Part shown: positions 9,701 through 20,545 of the stretch, in pieces
Layout of the letters: each line of letters starts with the position of its first letter
Numbering within the stretch: position 1 is the stretch's first letter
From: Euperipatoides rowelli
Lineage: Eukaryota > Onychophora > Udeonychophora > Euonychophora > Peripatopsidae
Assembly (NCBI GenBank): GCA_003024985.2
Contig: PXIH01S0000829.1
DNA length: 21,711 nt
Reading direction: 5' to 3' (one strand)
The notes under the pieces: model-generated
Seen by the model: the letters and a program-made list of their open reading frames with translations, nothing else
Told to the model about the DNA's origin: nothing
Databases searched by the model: none
Program-made: the position numbers and the translations under genes

Positions 9701-10769
9701 TATTCACTTGCATGAATTCATAAAAAGTTGAACTTTTACTGTATGATTTTTGCAACTATAAAAAAAAACAGCCTAATGCTATTAATTTTGTTAAATAGTT
9801 ACAAATGAGGAATTAAATATGTTCTGGTTTTATGAAAATACTAATGGTAAAAGTAAAAATTGTTCTTAAAGAAATAAACAGTGGTGGGGGTAGGGTTTTT
9901 TGAAATGCTTTCATGTTCAACTAGCACACAGAAGAGTTTTAAGTCATGGAAAAATATGTTCTAAATGGAAACTGTTCTTTTTGTTTATATTGTCTGAGGA
10001 AATGTTAAACATGATTGAGGTGGACCTCTGAAAATAAAGCCAAATTAAATTTGTCACTTCTAAAGAGAGCAGTGTAAAAATAAAGGATATTCACCTATGG
10101 CTACATAAGTTTATATCAATACTTATAATCAATATTATATTATTTGTTTATTGATCAAAATAATATTTACAAAGCAAAACATTGTAAACAATAATAATTA
10201 ATTTGTTAGATCCTTAGCCTGTGAGGATTTAGAATCTATTACAGTAAATGATTAAATTATAAAATGTTAAAGGACATACATCAAAATAAAAAATAAAATC
10301 TAGCCATTCATTAATTTATCATTTGGACTACCAGTATTGGTGATTATTGTTATCTGGTAGTTCTGGCTCCGGGCAATACACATTTATTTGCATTTCTCGT
10401 TATTCTTTTAGATGCTAACACATACTTGGGACCATATTCCCAGGATATACTGTATCCGTACTAGCACATTTACAGGTTTGGAGTAAAAATTTTAAAACTA
10501 ATGAATTCAATATAAAAATTTAATATAAAACAAGATGTCAGCAAGCAGAAATCTAAATAAATTGCTATTACAGAAATGGTCAAACAAATAAAAATATCCG
10601 CAACCTACAAAAAAAGTTCTAATCATTCCATGAATTAAATTATTTAAACTGTTCATCCAAATATCATCATATATTTGCTTTTCTTTGAATGCTGCTGTTA
10701 TCATGAAACACTTTATTTTTAACATTATTGTAACCCTTTTACTAGAAATAACATCCAGGAGTCTGAAGA
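9701..10769. other. AT-rich non-coding DNA
   Basis: Nothing recognisable. A segment near 10411-10470 has an acceptor-like ttcttttag and a short open frame, but no donor and no family match. The minus-strand open frame 10507-10794 has no known domain and partly overlaps the dispersed repeat. Confidence 0.45.
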
Positions 10770-11080
10770 CACTTACTTCATAATAGGATTTCATTCACTG
10801 AACAGATATTGTTAATTTTCGATTTTGAGAAACACTTAAGTTGAAGACTAAGTCAAAAGCATGTGACTTCCATAATAATCAGTCTTTGCGATAAAGAAAT
10901 TATCCTATGTGAAAAAAATATTTTAGAAAAATTAGATCAGAGATTGATAATGTGCTATGCTTTATAGTTAATATCTCAAGTAAATTGCAAAGAAGTTGCC
11001 AATGAATGAGTGAATAAAAAAAATCATATTGGTTTAGCATTTGCTGTACATAATACAGTTATATTTATTATGGAAGCACA
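10770..11080 (+). repeat. Dispersed repeat, copy 1
   Basis: Colinear with 14236-14590 on the same strand. Shared blocks in order are CTTCATAAyAG, GAGAAACACTyAAG (10827), CCATAAT, AAGAAATT, ATTGATAATGTGCT (10943), AAAGAAGTT and TATTTATTATGGAA (11062). The spacing between the last long blocks is 119 bp here and 118 bp in the other copy. The ends are diffuse, no terminal inverted repeat or target duplication is clear, and no class is assigned. Confidence 0.65.
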
Positions 11081-13808
11081 CCGATTCGAGAAAATGAATT
11101 AAAAAAATTGTTATTAAAATGTCAAACTTATTTTAATAAATAAAATTTATAAAACCATATAATGAAGAAACACTTTTATGATTACTATAATGTTTTCATT
11201 AATCTTCATAATCTTTGACTGTTTTTATGCAGATTGGAAGCCCAAAATAAAATGTTAAAATTTTACATTAAATGCTAAAGTGACAGTCAAATGGAATCAT
11301 TCAATTCATATTCACTTTTATCTCGGTCTAAGACCCATGAAAAGGTGGGTGGGGATTTGTTGCCTCTCTCAAGATAGGATCAAGGAGAAAATAATGAAAA
11401 AAAAAAAAATGAAAAAAAAACAGCTTTACGTAAACTTAATTAATAAAAGTCGGCAGATATAGAGTATTTAATCATGGATATACTGTATGTTCTTTTTATT
11501 AATTATAAAATCCATGTCTAGGGCCTAGCTGTAAGGAAATGAAATTAACTTTTAAAACAACAGAGTCAAAGATTATATAATAATTAGTTAAGCATGCTAT
11601 TTTGTTGATAATTGCTTGTTTAATAAACTCTTATATTCTTGATATTAATTGGTCTGAATGCATAAATAAAAGCTATATATTACCTTTACAGTTAAAACTA
11701 CACAACAGCTTAATAAATTTGATACCTTCATCTAAGATTTATCTTGGGTTGATATCATTTCATTACCAGGATTCACCAAAACTGTTCTATAATTTTCTAA
11801 AGTTTAAAATAATCAACTTGGAGAAATAACAGTATTATTAAAACTGGAATGCTATTCATTAATCTGCAACATTTATAATCTTAAAGTATACATTTTAAGT
11901 TCTTGAAAATTCACAAGATTTGATTTAACTTCTATATTGACCTCACACCCAATATTTACAACAGCTGTCTCTCATTTTGATTGAAACAAAAATAATTATG
12001 TTCTGTTGATGAAATAGTTGATGTTTGTAAATTTTACATCTTTGACTGTTATTAGATGCCACATCCATCACTAAATTTAATGTTCAATTTTATTTTCAGT
12101 TGAAACCAATTTAAATCATTTATTCTGCAGCATAAGTTAACAATTTTTGCAGATCAGAAAACAGTATTATCTTTAAGTAATACTTTAACATTTCAAAATA
12201 ATCACATACACTGCAAATAATTATAAATAATTGGCAGATGAAACAGAATTAATCATGTTATATTTATATTGATAGAGCAATATATTGATAGATCGATATT
12301 GGTAAAGATTTGATTATCAAAAATGGAGTGCATTGTTGGATGTTCTAATTATACGTATAACATTTAAGATGGTTAATATGAACAAATGCTTGCTCATAGA
12401 CATATATAAAGCTAAAAACATTTTAATATTGTTTATCTTTATGAAAAATTATCATTGACTGACAAAATTTGATAAAGTAGTGAATTATTACATTTGTTAT
12501 ATCCAAACATTAATACTTACAGGTATTTCTATATCTTATTCATATTTTGGTATTAAATAATTAATTTTTGAATGGCTTATCAGCCTTGCTATAGAGAGTA
12601 CAACAAATAAGATAGATGGTTATTTCTTCAACTAAACGATTTAAAGCAAAACGTTTATATGTTTTGAGAATAATATAGTATGTACGTCTATATAGTAAAA
12701 TGCTAGACAATATGTGGCCAAAAACTTTGTTGAGCATTGTTCAGGAAAAACAACAAATTAAAAAAAATAAAATATAAATTTTTAATAATTTTATTTATTG
12801 TAATAAAGTTTCAAAATTAAAGGCATAAAAAAAATGTAATTGGGTTGTTGGGGGGGGGGGGGGATAGAATTGTCAATAGCTAAGTAGTTAGCTAAATTTT
12901 ACCCAGAACAGAATCTAGATTTGTAATTGTAAATGTTCTGGTTCCAGCTTTTTGGCATTAAAAAATTAGACTAAAAAAAGTTAAAAATAATTAGATTCCC
13001 AATTTATGATACTCTCATAAATAAACAAATATTTTGAATGTTAAGATGATATGGAATAAAACTAAGGTAGGCTATATAATATGTACTTCTGTTATATTGT
13101 TCCTTTCAGGGGAATTGAAAAAAACTATAATAAAAAAGATTTAGTCTTAAAAGTTTATCAAATAAAATGGAGAAAAAATAGTGTAACATACAGTAAGAAG
13201 CGTGATATAACCATGAGCCATATTACAGATTGTTACTGTATTAGGAAAAAAGGAATTGTACCAGAATGATCGTCTTTAAAATTGGAAAGTTTAACAAAAT
13301 ATAAAATCCAGTATACTCGTAAATGTAAACTAATATTAGTTTAAGGTTAACATTTTCATACTAGTCCATATTATTTGTGCACAATTTGATTTAAGTCCGT
13401 TTGAAATTCAAAATTTATACTGTTCACATGCAAAAAACAAAACAAGAGAAATAGGAAGAATTTTTTTGCTTGACATCAATTGCCAAATCAAGATTTTAAT
13501 TTATTATATGCTTTATCCATTCTCAAAAGTTTATATACTTAAGATTTGTTTTTTTTTTAAAAAAACGGTTATTTTTTTTATCTTTCCAAATAAGCATTTA
13601 AAAAAAAAATTGGTTAATGAGACTTAAGGTTTTTTTGAAGACAATATTATATTTATAATTCCATAGTTATTTTAAAATATAAAATGTACAGTAATGTTTG
13701 AGGCAAGGTCATATTTTTTAAATGATCTGGCAAATTTCTGTTTTTAGTATTTTTCATATAAAAATGTTTCATTATTTGATAAATGACACCTGACTTTTTT
13801 TTTCAAAG
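11081..13808. other. AT-rich DNA, probably intron upstream of the exon at 13809
   Basis: Long runs of A and T, a run of 14 G at 12850-12863, and no conserved motif. A weak exon-like piece at about 13109-13191 (acceptor tcctttcag, possible donor GTAAGA) codes only for Lys, Asn and Ile-rich sequence and is not accepted. The right part ends in a T-rich tract and AAAG, the splice acceptor of the exon. Intron status is inferred from that acceptor. Confidence 0.45.
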
Positions 13809-13934
13809 ATGAAGAAGTGTTTCCGGAGCAGCTAAAGAGTCATGTTGCAGCCAAACTTGCTGAATCGGAGACCTTTCAGTCAGAGGACATGGATGCTAGT
13901 ATAGAAGGGGAACCTTATTTTGTTCAAGAAAAAG
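13809..13934 (+). CDS. Internal exon of an unidentified host gene (partial CDS)
   Basis: The exon lies between an acceptor (T-rich tract then TTTCAAAG, AG at 13807-13808) and a strong donor (AAAAAG then GTAAGT at 13935). Of three frames only one stays open: two bases finishing a codon, 41 full codons and one base starting the next, so both introns are phase 1 and skipping the exon would keep the frame. The peptide begins EEVFPEQLKSHVAAKL and ends EPYFVQEK; it is acidic (many Glu, Asp) and fairly rich in Ser in the middle, with a possible helix at the start. Codon use and base composition are clearly less AT-rich than the flanks. I do not recognise the family. No other exon of the gene could be found, so the introns would be long (several kb on each side). 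Acidic, Ser-containing sequence suggests a linker region, but that is a guess. Confidence 0.75.
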
Positions 13935-14235
13935 GTAAGTTTTTAATTTATTTAAATGCATGAATTATACTGTGAGTAATAGATTACTATAAGTAAAAGA
14001 GAAGCAAGAAAGTTAATTTTTTAAATATATTGTACGTATAAAATCAAATATACTACTGGATACATCTATGAAACATAATTAAAATTTATTACTTCTATGT
14101 AAAGAAAAGATTTTCATAGTTTATCATTGATGACATACAGTACATAGGATATTAAGCCATTGCTTTATTAACCCTTTCTTTTGCAAATGCAGTTTGAGTA
14201 AAATCATAATTTTCCATACCTATAAGCCTGAGAGT

Positions 14236-14590
14236 AATTTGCTTCATAACAGCTTTACATTGATTTATATACAGAAGTCTCTTGTTTGGAGAAACACTCA
14301 AGAAAAACAAAATGGAGTGAGTAGCATGGAAATAGCTCTTGCTCCCATAATGGAATATCTATTAATGGACTAATACCTTGCTGTTCTCCGCTTTTATCAT
14401 TAAGAAATTCTCTAAAAGAAAAGAAAAAAATCTTATACAAGAGCAGAAATTGATAATGTGCTGACGATTTACGTTAAATTCTCAAAGTTAAAGAAGTTAT
14501 CCATGTACGAACGTTAAAATATGTCTACTCTGCATGCAATTATTCTGAGATGCACATATCTTAATATATTTATTATGGAAACAGAAATTG
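14236..14590 (+). repeat. Dispersed repeat, copy 2
   Basis: Second copy of the family at 10770-11080, same orientation, about 3.5 kb downstream. CTTCATAACAG is at 14242, GAGAAACACTCAAG at 14289, ATTGATAATGTGCT at 14449 and TATTTATTATGGAA at 14567. It is about 40 bp longer than copy 1 through insertions in the middle. The minus-strand open frame 14255-14440 inside it has no known domain and no counterpart in copy 1. Confidence 0.65.
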
Positions 14591-15974
14591 CAGGTACTGA
14601 AATAATAGGATTCAATATTCCTCAGCAGTGGTAAGATCCATTTCCCTTGTACTGTTGATAAAATTCAAATTTCACTCTAATGAAGCATAGACCATCGTCC
14701 TACAAACATTAACCATTTGCTAGCAATTCAAGAACTAATACAATTTAAGCTCTTTTTTGGATTATATAACAAATGTCTTGAGATCATGCAATTTTTTTTG
14801 TATAGTGCCCTTTAAGACTCTAAAGGTCTGAGTTAAAGATGTTATGGAGTCCTATTATCATGTGGATGTAAAATGAGTATTTTAATAATAGTTAAGACCT
14901 ATTGAAATTAGTAACTTACTATTTTTTGGCAGCCAATATAATAATTATAATAATCCTTTCTAGAGAAATGTGCACAATTAATGACATATAAACGTTTATG
15001 ATATCCCAGGTACAGTTGTCTGCAAAGGCCCTAATTAAGACAAACCCACAGAATACTCAGGAGCATGAAACACAACTAATCAGCAACTGCTAAATGATAT
15101 GAATAAAATAAAGCAACATAAGACCCATAAATTAACATGATGCTGTATTTCATTAAAAGCAGGGAAAAGTCACACCTTGATTTGGCCACTCACCAAAACA
15201 ACCACATAAAACACCTCTTGTATTTGGTGAGAAGCCAATCCAAAAGAATAAAAAAATGAGCGCAAGTTTGTGATATTCTTTATAACACATACAGTATGTA
15301 AAATAAACATAATAAATAAATAGCATTGATTCACACATGTGAAGTAAGTTCTTGCAAGGAATGTCTATAATCTCACAGCTGTGTTAAGAAGATAAACATT
15401 GCATGAACTAAAACCAGCTTATCTTGCCCAAGGCAAATCAATATGAAATTATATAAACAATAATTTGTTAGATGTCCTATCCCCCCCCCCAAAAAAAAAA
15501 CCATCCTCAAAACATTTGGTTCTCAAAATTAACACAAATAAAAACATTTATAAATTATTTGTTAAAGAATACAAATGGAGAATTGGTCCCACTCCCTTCA
15601 AGTGAAAAGTGGTTATTCAAGATACTCATACCCACCAATGACCTGAGGAATGGGATACAGTTTTGAGTTGGCATAATAAAAATACCCGGATTTAGATGTC
15701 TTTTTATTATTATTACCTATTTAGTTATCAAAATAAATCACAAAAAGCGGAAAGTAAAGAAAACAAATAATTTCCTGACAAATGGAGAACGGCAGTTTAT
15801 TACCCCCAATATGGAAAACTAAATATTATTAAAAAGGACCTTTTTAAAAAATTTTCCTCTGCCAATATTAAAAATAAAAATCTTTTGAGAAAAGTGTGGT
15901 ATATTATATTTACATACAATGTATATCACAGTGATTATAAACTTTTAAGCATTTGTAGTTAAAGTTGTGATTCT
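14591..15974. other. AT-rich DNA, probably intron downstream of the exon
   Basis: No gene seen. It contains a run of 10 C followed by 10 A (15481-15500). Short open frames at 15153-15338 (minus) and 15472-15666 (plus) show no known motif. It lies between the host exon and the LINE. Confidence 0.45.
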
Positions 15975-15989
15975 GAACTATCTCTCTAA

Positions 15990-17885
15990 GTCGTAAACCT
16001 CAAGAATGAGGCGTCGTGATCCGATATATAGATCTCTTGACGGCAACCCTCCATCCACTGCAGTCCAATGTGGCTAAAGTGGAATCACGGAGTGAACCTC
16101 CCGTGAGTGTCTTCACTTGGTCAACCCATTTCAGTGGTACTCTACCACACAAACGTTTACCCTGTACCATCCCCGCACAATCAGCTTCTCCAAACCCTCT
16201 TCACATCGAATTTTATGACCGAAATACCGGAGTACTCTATCCGAAACAATATTGACTAGTCTAACATCAATGTCAAATTCTTTAAAATCGAGAGCTGTTT
16301 GTAGGCCATGCAGTCCATGGAATGTGTAATAGTCTGTGCCAGCACCACATCTCAAAAGCACTGATCCTTTTTGTGTCCATGACTCGGCTCCATAAATAAA
16401 AATTGAAAAGATCAAAGAACCAACGAATCTCTTCTTAGTATTGTTAGAGATTTATCTATCACACCACACCTTCTTGAGACAGGACATGGCATTCCTTGAC
16501 ATCTCAATTCTTCTAATTTCGTCACTACAGCCACCATTATTGGATATAAGGGCGCCTAGATAAACAAACTTATGTACAATATCACATCCAGCAACTTGTT
16601 GAATATCAGGACGATCCTTCAATTCATGATCAATGATCATTATCTTGGTCTTTTGACGATTATTGGAGAGACCAATCTCCTGACTTGCGGTTTCAAGTCT
16701 TGCAATGAGTTCCACAAGATCGTCTAAGTTACTTTCAATTAAGGTGGTATCGTCAGCATAGCGCAGGTTATTTATTTTCCGACCACCTACAGTAAAACCT
16801 TTGTCCCAACCATCCAGAGTTTAACGCATGGCATATTCTGCTTATACGTTAAATAGAATCGGAAATAAAATACATCCCTGACGAACTCCAGTCTAAACAT
16901 GAAACAATGAAGACCTTCTATTGTCAATTTGAACATTTGAAAAAATGTTTTCGTATAAAGATCTAATAAGAGAAACGAGGTGAAGCGGTAATCCATTGAC
17001 CTCATGAATTTTCAAAGATGAGGTCATTTGACAGTATCATAAGCCTTGTTGTAATCATCAAAGCAAAAAAATACTGGACTATTGAACTCACATACTTTTT
17101 TCAATTATTTGCCTTAAGTTAAGAATATGTTCTCTAGTACCTCTTCTCCTCACCAAGCCAGCCTGTTCGAGAGGAATCTGTTCATCCAAAAAAGCTCTAA
17201 TTCTACCATGTATTATATGGAGCATAACCTTGCTAGCATGTGATATAAGAGCTATCAGTCTATAATTTTCACATAGCTTTTTATATCCCTTTTTATATAG
17301 AGGAATGAAAATAGAATTTGTCCATTCTTGTGGCCACTCTAGGGTATCCCAGATTCTTTGACATATTTTATGGAAAATCGAAACTCCAAGATCACCAGAT
17401 AGATGCCTTACTGATCTCCGCTGTAACTCCATCAGCACCACAGGCTTTCCGGTCTTTAAGTAATTCCAAAGCCATCACAATTTCATCACGGAGAATATCA
17501 GGTTCAAGCCCCATAGGAAAATCTGGTAGATTTTCGTTATATGAGTCCTGTGTATTTGAATAGAGGCAATCACAGTTAGTTTTTCCAAACCATCAGAACC
17601 TTGTCAATTTCATCCACATCTTCATTTATACTATTCTGGATTGTCCATGATCTAGCACTAAAGTCACGGGTGTTTTTTTTTATTTTCGAGAAGAGGTCTC
17701 TAGTTTGATTGTGAATGGCATGATCCTCAATATCTCTACAAACATTAGATATAAATTGATTTTTATCCCTCCTACAACTCTGTTGAATTTCTGTTGAGTC
17801 AATAGCAATCTGTTATTGTCAGTTGGGCACCACCTCTAAATAAACATCTTCTTTTTTCAATGATGTCCAAAGTTTGATCCGAATT
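15990..17885 (-). pseudogene. RTE reverse transcriptase and C-terminal region
   Basis: After a poorly conserved linker (17885-17560), the fingers carry WPQEWTNSIFIPLYKKG and NYRLIALISHASKVMLHII (about 17340-17215), then QAGLVRRRGTREHI. NKAYDT (about 17060-17040) and GVRQGCI (about 16880) precede the catalytic YADD at 16749-16760, which is intact. The thumb shows QEIGLSNNRQKTKIMIIDHE and KFVYLGALISNNGG (about 16680-16530). The C-terminal segment has YGAESWT (about 16390), LRYFGHKIR and GWRVAVKRSIYR-like sequence to about 16010. RT of this class copies element RNA at the nicked target. Stops and at least five frame changes interrupt it, among them a slip near 17080-17040 and a stop at 16450. 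Confidence 0.87.
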
Positions 17886-18880
17886 CTAATGTTGTTTCTT
17901 CCTGTTGTGGGGAATTTTATTTTTATTTGCAGCATTGAGAAGCCATTTTTTTTTTGTATTTGACCATAACTCATCCGAGGACAGTTTTATGTCCATATCA
18001 CATATAGATTCAGATAACGAGGCTCTAAACGCATTCGGATCAAAAAGTTGAGGAATTATTTGTATCTTGGTTTTCTGAGGTTTGGCTAATTTTAACACAA
18101 ATTCAATCCTCAGCAACCTATGATCAGAGCCACAATATGCTCCAGGGCATGATTTAACGTCTTTAATAGAAGATTGCCATCTAGATCTCATAAGGGCATA
18201 GTCGATCTGATTTCTATATTGACCATCAGAAGATATCCAAATGTAGAAATGTTGAATGTGGTGTTTAAATATAGTATTTGCAATAATAAATTAATTATCA
18301 AGCGCAAATTCCAGCAAACAGTCACCTGTTTTGTTACGGACACTAATCCCATATTTAGCAATCGCAGATCTAGCATGGCCGTCAGTATCTATTACTAATT
18401 TTAGCATTAAAATCGCCTAATAGCAAAACTATCTCTCGATTTGGTATGGAAGACAAAGTACCTTCAAGTTTTTGATAAAACACTTCTACAACTTCATCTG
18501 CAGCATCTAAGATAGGAGCATATATTGAATTATATTCAATTTAACAGGTTTTGTGTTAATCTTGATAGTTATAATTCTATCACTTAAAGGTTTATATCCT
18601 AGTATCAAATGATTTAATTATCTAGGGACCAGTATAGTGACTCCGTTCCGGCTAAAATCTTCATTACCAGAGAAGTACTCCCAATGATCTCCGCTAGGAA
18701 AGTGACCAGAACTCTTCCAATGAGTTTCGGACAAACCGGCAAAAGAAATTCCATATTGGTCAAGTTCATGTATAACAATTTTAAGTTTGCCCGGCATTTT
18801 AAGCAGTCCATGGACATTCCATGTCGCTAGTTTAATCCTATCCTTTGTTCTATACAGTGAAATTATTACAGTAATTATCT
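17886..18880 (-). pseudogene. RTE APE-type endonuclease remnant
   Basis: The minus strand starts RTKDRIKLATWNVHGLL, with the TWN motif at 18813-18824, then SETH with the catalytic Glu at 18720-18731, and NGVTILVP followed by a stop. LLGDFNAK (18400-18417) holds the Asp and Asn of the active site, GQYRNQIDYALMRSRW (about 18210-18180) is the conserved RNQIDY region, and GSDHRLL with the SDH triad at 18120-18128 ends the domain. These are the motifs of the endonuclease/exonuclease/phosphatase fold used by LINEs to nick the target. Frameshifts occur near 18500, 18390 and 18285, and stops at about 18615 and 18290. The catalytic residues themselves are mostly kept, so decay is by drift and not by targeted loss. 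Confidence 0.87.
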
Positions 18881-19009
18881 AGTTTAGCTGTGAAAAATAG
18901 TTATAAGTAGTTATTCATTTAACGTCTCATTTATTAGCATACCAATAGATATAACAAACTGAGGATGCGATAAACTAAAAGAATATCTTAATTTAATTTT
19001 CATTCTTTA

Positions 19010-19685
19010 AAATAGATTTCAGAATAGGAAATTTTGATCCGGTTAAGATGAAATGGACTAGGTATGCCCAGCAGCTAAAGTTTTACCTGATCGCCAACAA
19101 AGTAGAAGAAACCTTAAACTAGCCATGGTATTAACACTTATTATAGATAAAACACTTCATTTGTTATGCAATCTTGTGGCCCAAATGAAACCAGAAGAAA
19201 AGTTGTTAGAGAAATATCTTACATTCTACAATGACATTTTTGGCCCAAGCCCCTAGTACGTATGGAAAGATTTTCACTCCACAAGAGGATGCATAAGGAA
19301 AATAATCAGTTTTGGATTATGTTGCAAAACTTTGCAAGCTAAGTGTAAACTGCAAATTGGAAGAGAAGCTAAATTTCTTTATTATTGATCAATTTATATT
19401 TGGTATCAATGATCCTATAATTAAAAAAAAATAGCAAATAAATTATTAGTGAAACTTTAGCGCTGAAAAAGCTAAATAAACCGTTAGTTTCTGCTAACAC
19501 TAAAATTTGAATGCATTGTGGAGCTAAACATGATTTTCGTGTTTGCAAATTTAAAAATGCCACTTGCTTTTTATGTAAAAAGTATGGACATATTAAAATG
19601 ATTTGCTGATACACTAGAAATAAAAACTTTATAAAACAAAAGTCAAAACAGATTCATATGGCCTCTTCAAAAGAGAAAAAGAAAT
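19010..19685 (+). pseudogene. Gypsy gag remnant with two zinc knuckles
   Basis: The reading begins IGNFDPVKMKWTRYAQQLKF then YLIANKVEETL, the common N-terminus of gypsy gag. FTPQEDA, LDYVAKLCKLSVNCKLEEKL and FIFGINDPII follow (about 19270-19420), matching the end of capsid. Two knuckles end the frame: HCGAKHDFRVC, whose first Cys codon is now TGA (about 19508), and CFLCKKYGHIKMIC (19565-19606), a perfect CxxCxxxxHxxxxC. Knuckle spacing and the basic tail IKQKSK fit gypsy nucleocapsid, which binds the RNA. At least five stops and a frameshift make it non-functional. Confidence 0.8.
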
Positions 19686-19754
19686 AGAATAATATTAAAG
19701 TACAAATTATCTAATTCTCATTCTTTCTTTAAATTAAGTGGAATAAAATATTCA

Positions 19755-20410
19755 AAAACCTATAGGGATAGTGAAGATGAAACTTTTAGCCCGTTCCTTC
19801 TGCTTGTGGCCGGACATGAATAGACAAATCAAGCAAGGAGCACAAAGCTGTCGTAACTGACAACTTCAAGTTCCACAAACACTAGTTTACCCTTGGATAC
19901 GGCCAGAAGACCTCTGGGATAAGATCTACATCTACTTTATGGACCTCCTACTGTAATCAGATGTTCTTAGTCACAACCTATGCCTATTCCAAGTGGCCTG
20001 AAGTAAAAAGGCTCTATTGTATGCATTCCGAAACCATTGTGCTTAGTCTAGAAGATTATTACACACATTATGATATCCACAGCATATTATTACAAGCAAC
20101 GCAACTCAGTTTACTTCAATGATATTCGAAAGATATTTAAAAATTAGAGGCATTCTGCACACCAAAAATGTCCCTACAATCAAGCCTCTAATGGGCAAGC
20201 AGAGCGATTTGTATAAGTACAGTAATTAAGCTTTTATTTAGAAAAAGGCAACTCAAAACTACAAGTACATATAAATAAATTACTTTTAATATAGAACGAT
20301 TCCACACACTAAATTCAAATTAATGCACGCTGAGAAGTTACTTGATAGAAACCTCCGAAGAAGCTTAGAGTGATTAACACCATTACAAATAATTCCTATT
20401 ACCTTCTAAA
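19755..20410 (+). pseudogene. Gypsy integrase remnant
   Basis: GIVKMKLLARSF and LWPDMNRQIKQGAQSCRN (about 19768-19857) are the zinc domain; the last Cys of CxxC is TGA. The first catalytic Asp region reads KIYIYFMDLL where IHIDFAG is usual, so the Asp is Tyr. MFLVTTYAYSKWPEVK (about 19960-20007) continues in another frame. SNATQFTS replaces DNATQFTS (about 20090-20115), so the second Asp is lost. NQASNGQAERF (about 20178-20210) keeps the catalytic Glu. A short C-terminal piece with LMHAEKLL and LRRSL follows near 20325-20370. With two of the three D,D,E residues gone and several frame changes it cannot integrate DNA. Confidence 0.82.
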
Positions 20411-20433
20411 AAAAATACTAGTAGGACAGCAAG

Positions 20434-20545
20434 CAGGGATGGGCGTTTTGTCGCCTATTCACCTAATTAGGCGACAGTTATAATTTTCTAGGCGACACTG
20501 TCGCCTAAGGCTATTTTGCACATAGGCGCCAAAANAATTTTATAT
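20434..20545 (+). mobile_element. Left end of a hAT-like element with palindromic subterminal repeats
   Basis: CAGGGATGGGCG at 20434 is a hAT-type end. It is followed by four copies of the 9-mer TGTCGCCTA in alternating orientation (20449-20457 forward, 20468-20476 inverted, 20489-20497 inverted, 20499-20507 forward), then cropped versions near 20522 and 20554. The last pair makes a 19-bp palindrome with one central base. No matching right end (CCCATCCCTG) occurs up to 21711, so the element is truncated or runs beyond the window, and the superfamily is inferred from the end sequence alone. One ambiguous base N lies at 20535. Confidence 0.5.

Larger units (their letters stand above)
15975..18880 (-). 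mobile_element. RTE-clade non-LTR retrotransposon (LINE), nearly full length, dead
   Basis: One minus-strand reading of about 2.9 kb shows an N-terminal APE-type endonuclease, a linker, a reverse transcriptase with YADD, and the C-terminal segment with YGAESWT and RYFGH typical of RTE/BovB-like elements. No first ORF, LTR or RNase H is seen, as usual for RTE. The 5' limit is set where the endonuclease reading begins (RTKDRIKLATWN) and the 3' limit where the C-terminal segment ends; the true ends and target duplications were not found. Stops and frameshifts are spread through all domains, which points to an old insertion. It lies antisense to the host exon, some 2 kb downstream of it. Confidence 0.9.
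19010..20420 (+). mobile_element. Second Ty3/gypsy-type relic: gag plus integrase, RT and RNase H missing
   Basis: On the plus strand a gag with two zinc knuckles (19010-19685) is followed within about 70 bp by integrase (19755-20410). Protease, RT and RNase H, normally some 2 kb, are absent between them. No LTR, primer-binding site or polypurine tract was found at either side. It is a different family from the element at 3038-7003: opposite strand, and different gag and integrase sequence. The right side is cut by, or lies next to, a hAT-like end at 20434. Confidence 0.82.

Noticed and set aside
10411-10490. Exon-like open frame starting after ttcttttag
   Set aside because: No acceptable donor follows and the peptide matches no family I know.
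10776-10797. Minus-strand 21-bp microexon between TTCAG and GTAAGT
   Set aside because: Too short to judge and lies in the repeat; chance matches of this kind are expected in AT-rich DNA.
13109-13191. Second plus-strand exon with acceptor TTTCAG and donor GTAAGA
   Set aside because: The coded peptide is Lys/Asn/Ile-rich like chance AT-rich frames, the donor context is weak, and nothing links it to the exon at 13809.
14588-14631. Microexon between TTGCAG and GTAAGA
   Set aside because: Very short, overlaps the end of the dispersed repeat, and only one frame is open over 37 bases.
16016-18398. Plus-strand open frames at 16016, 17318 and 18174
   Set aside because: They lie opposite conserved RTE domains and have no motifs of their own.
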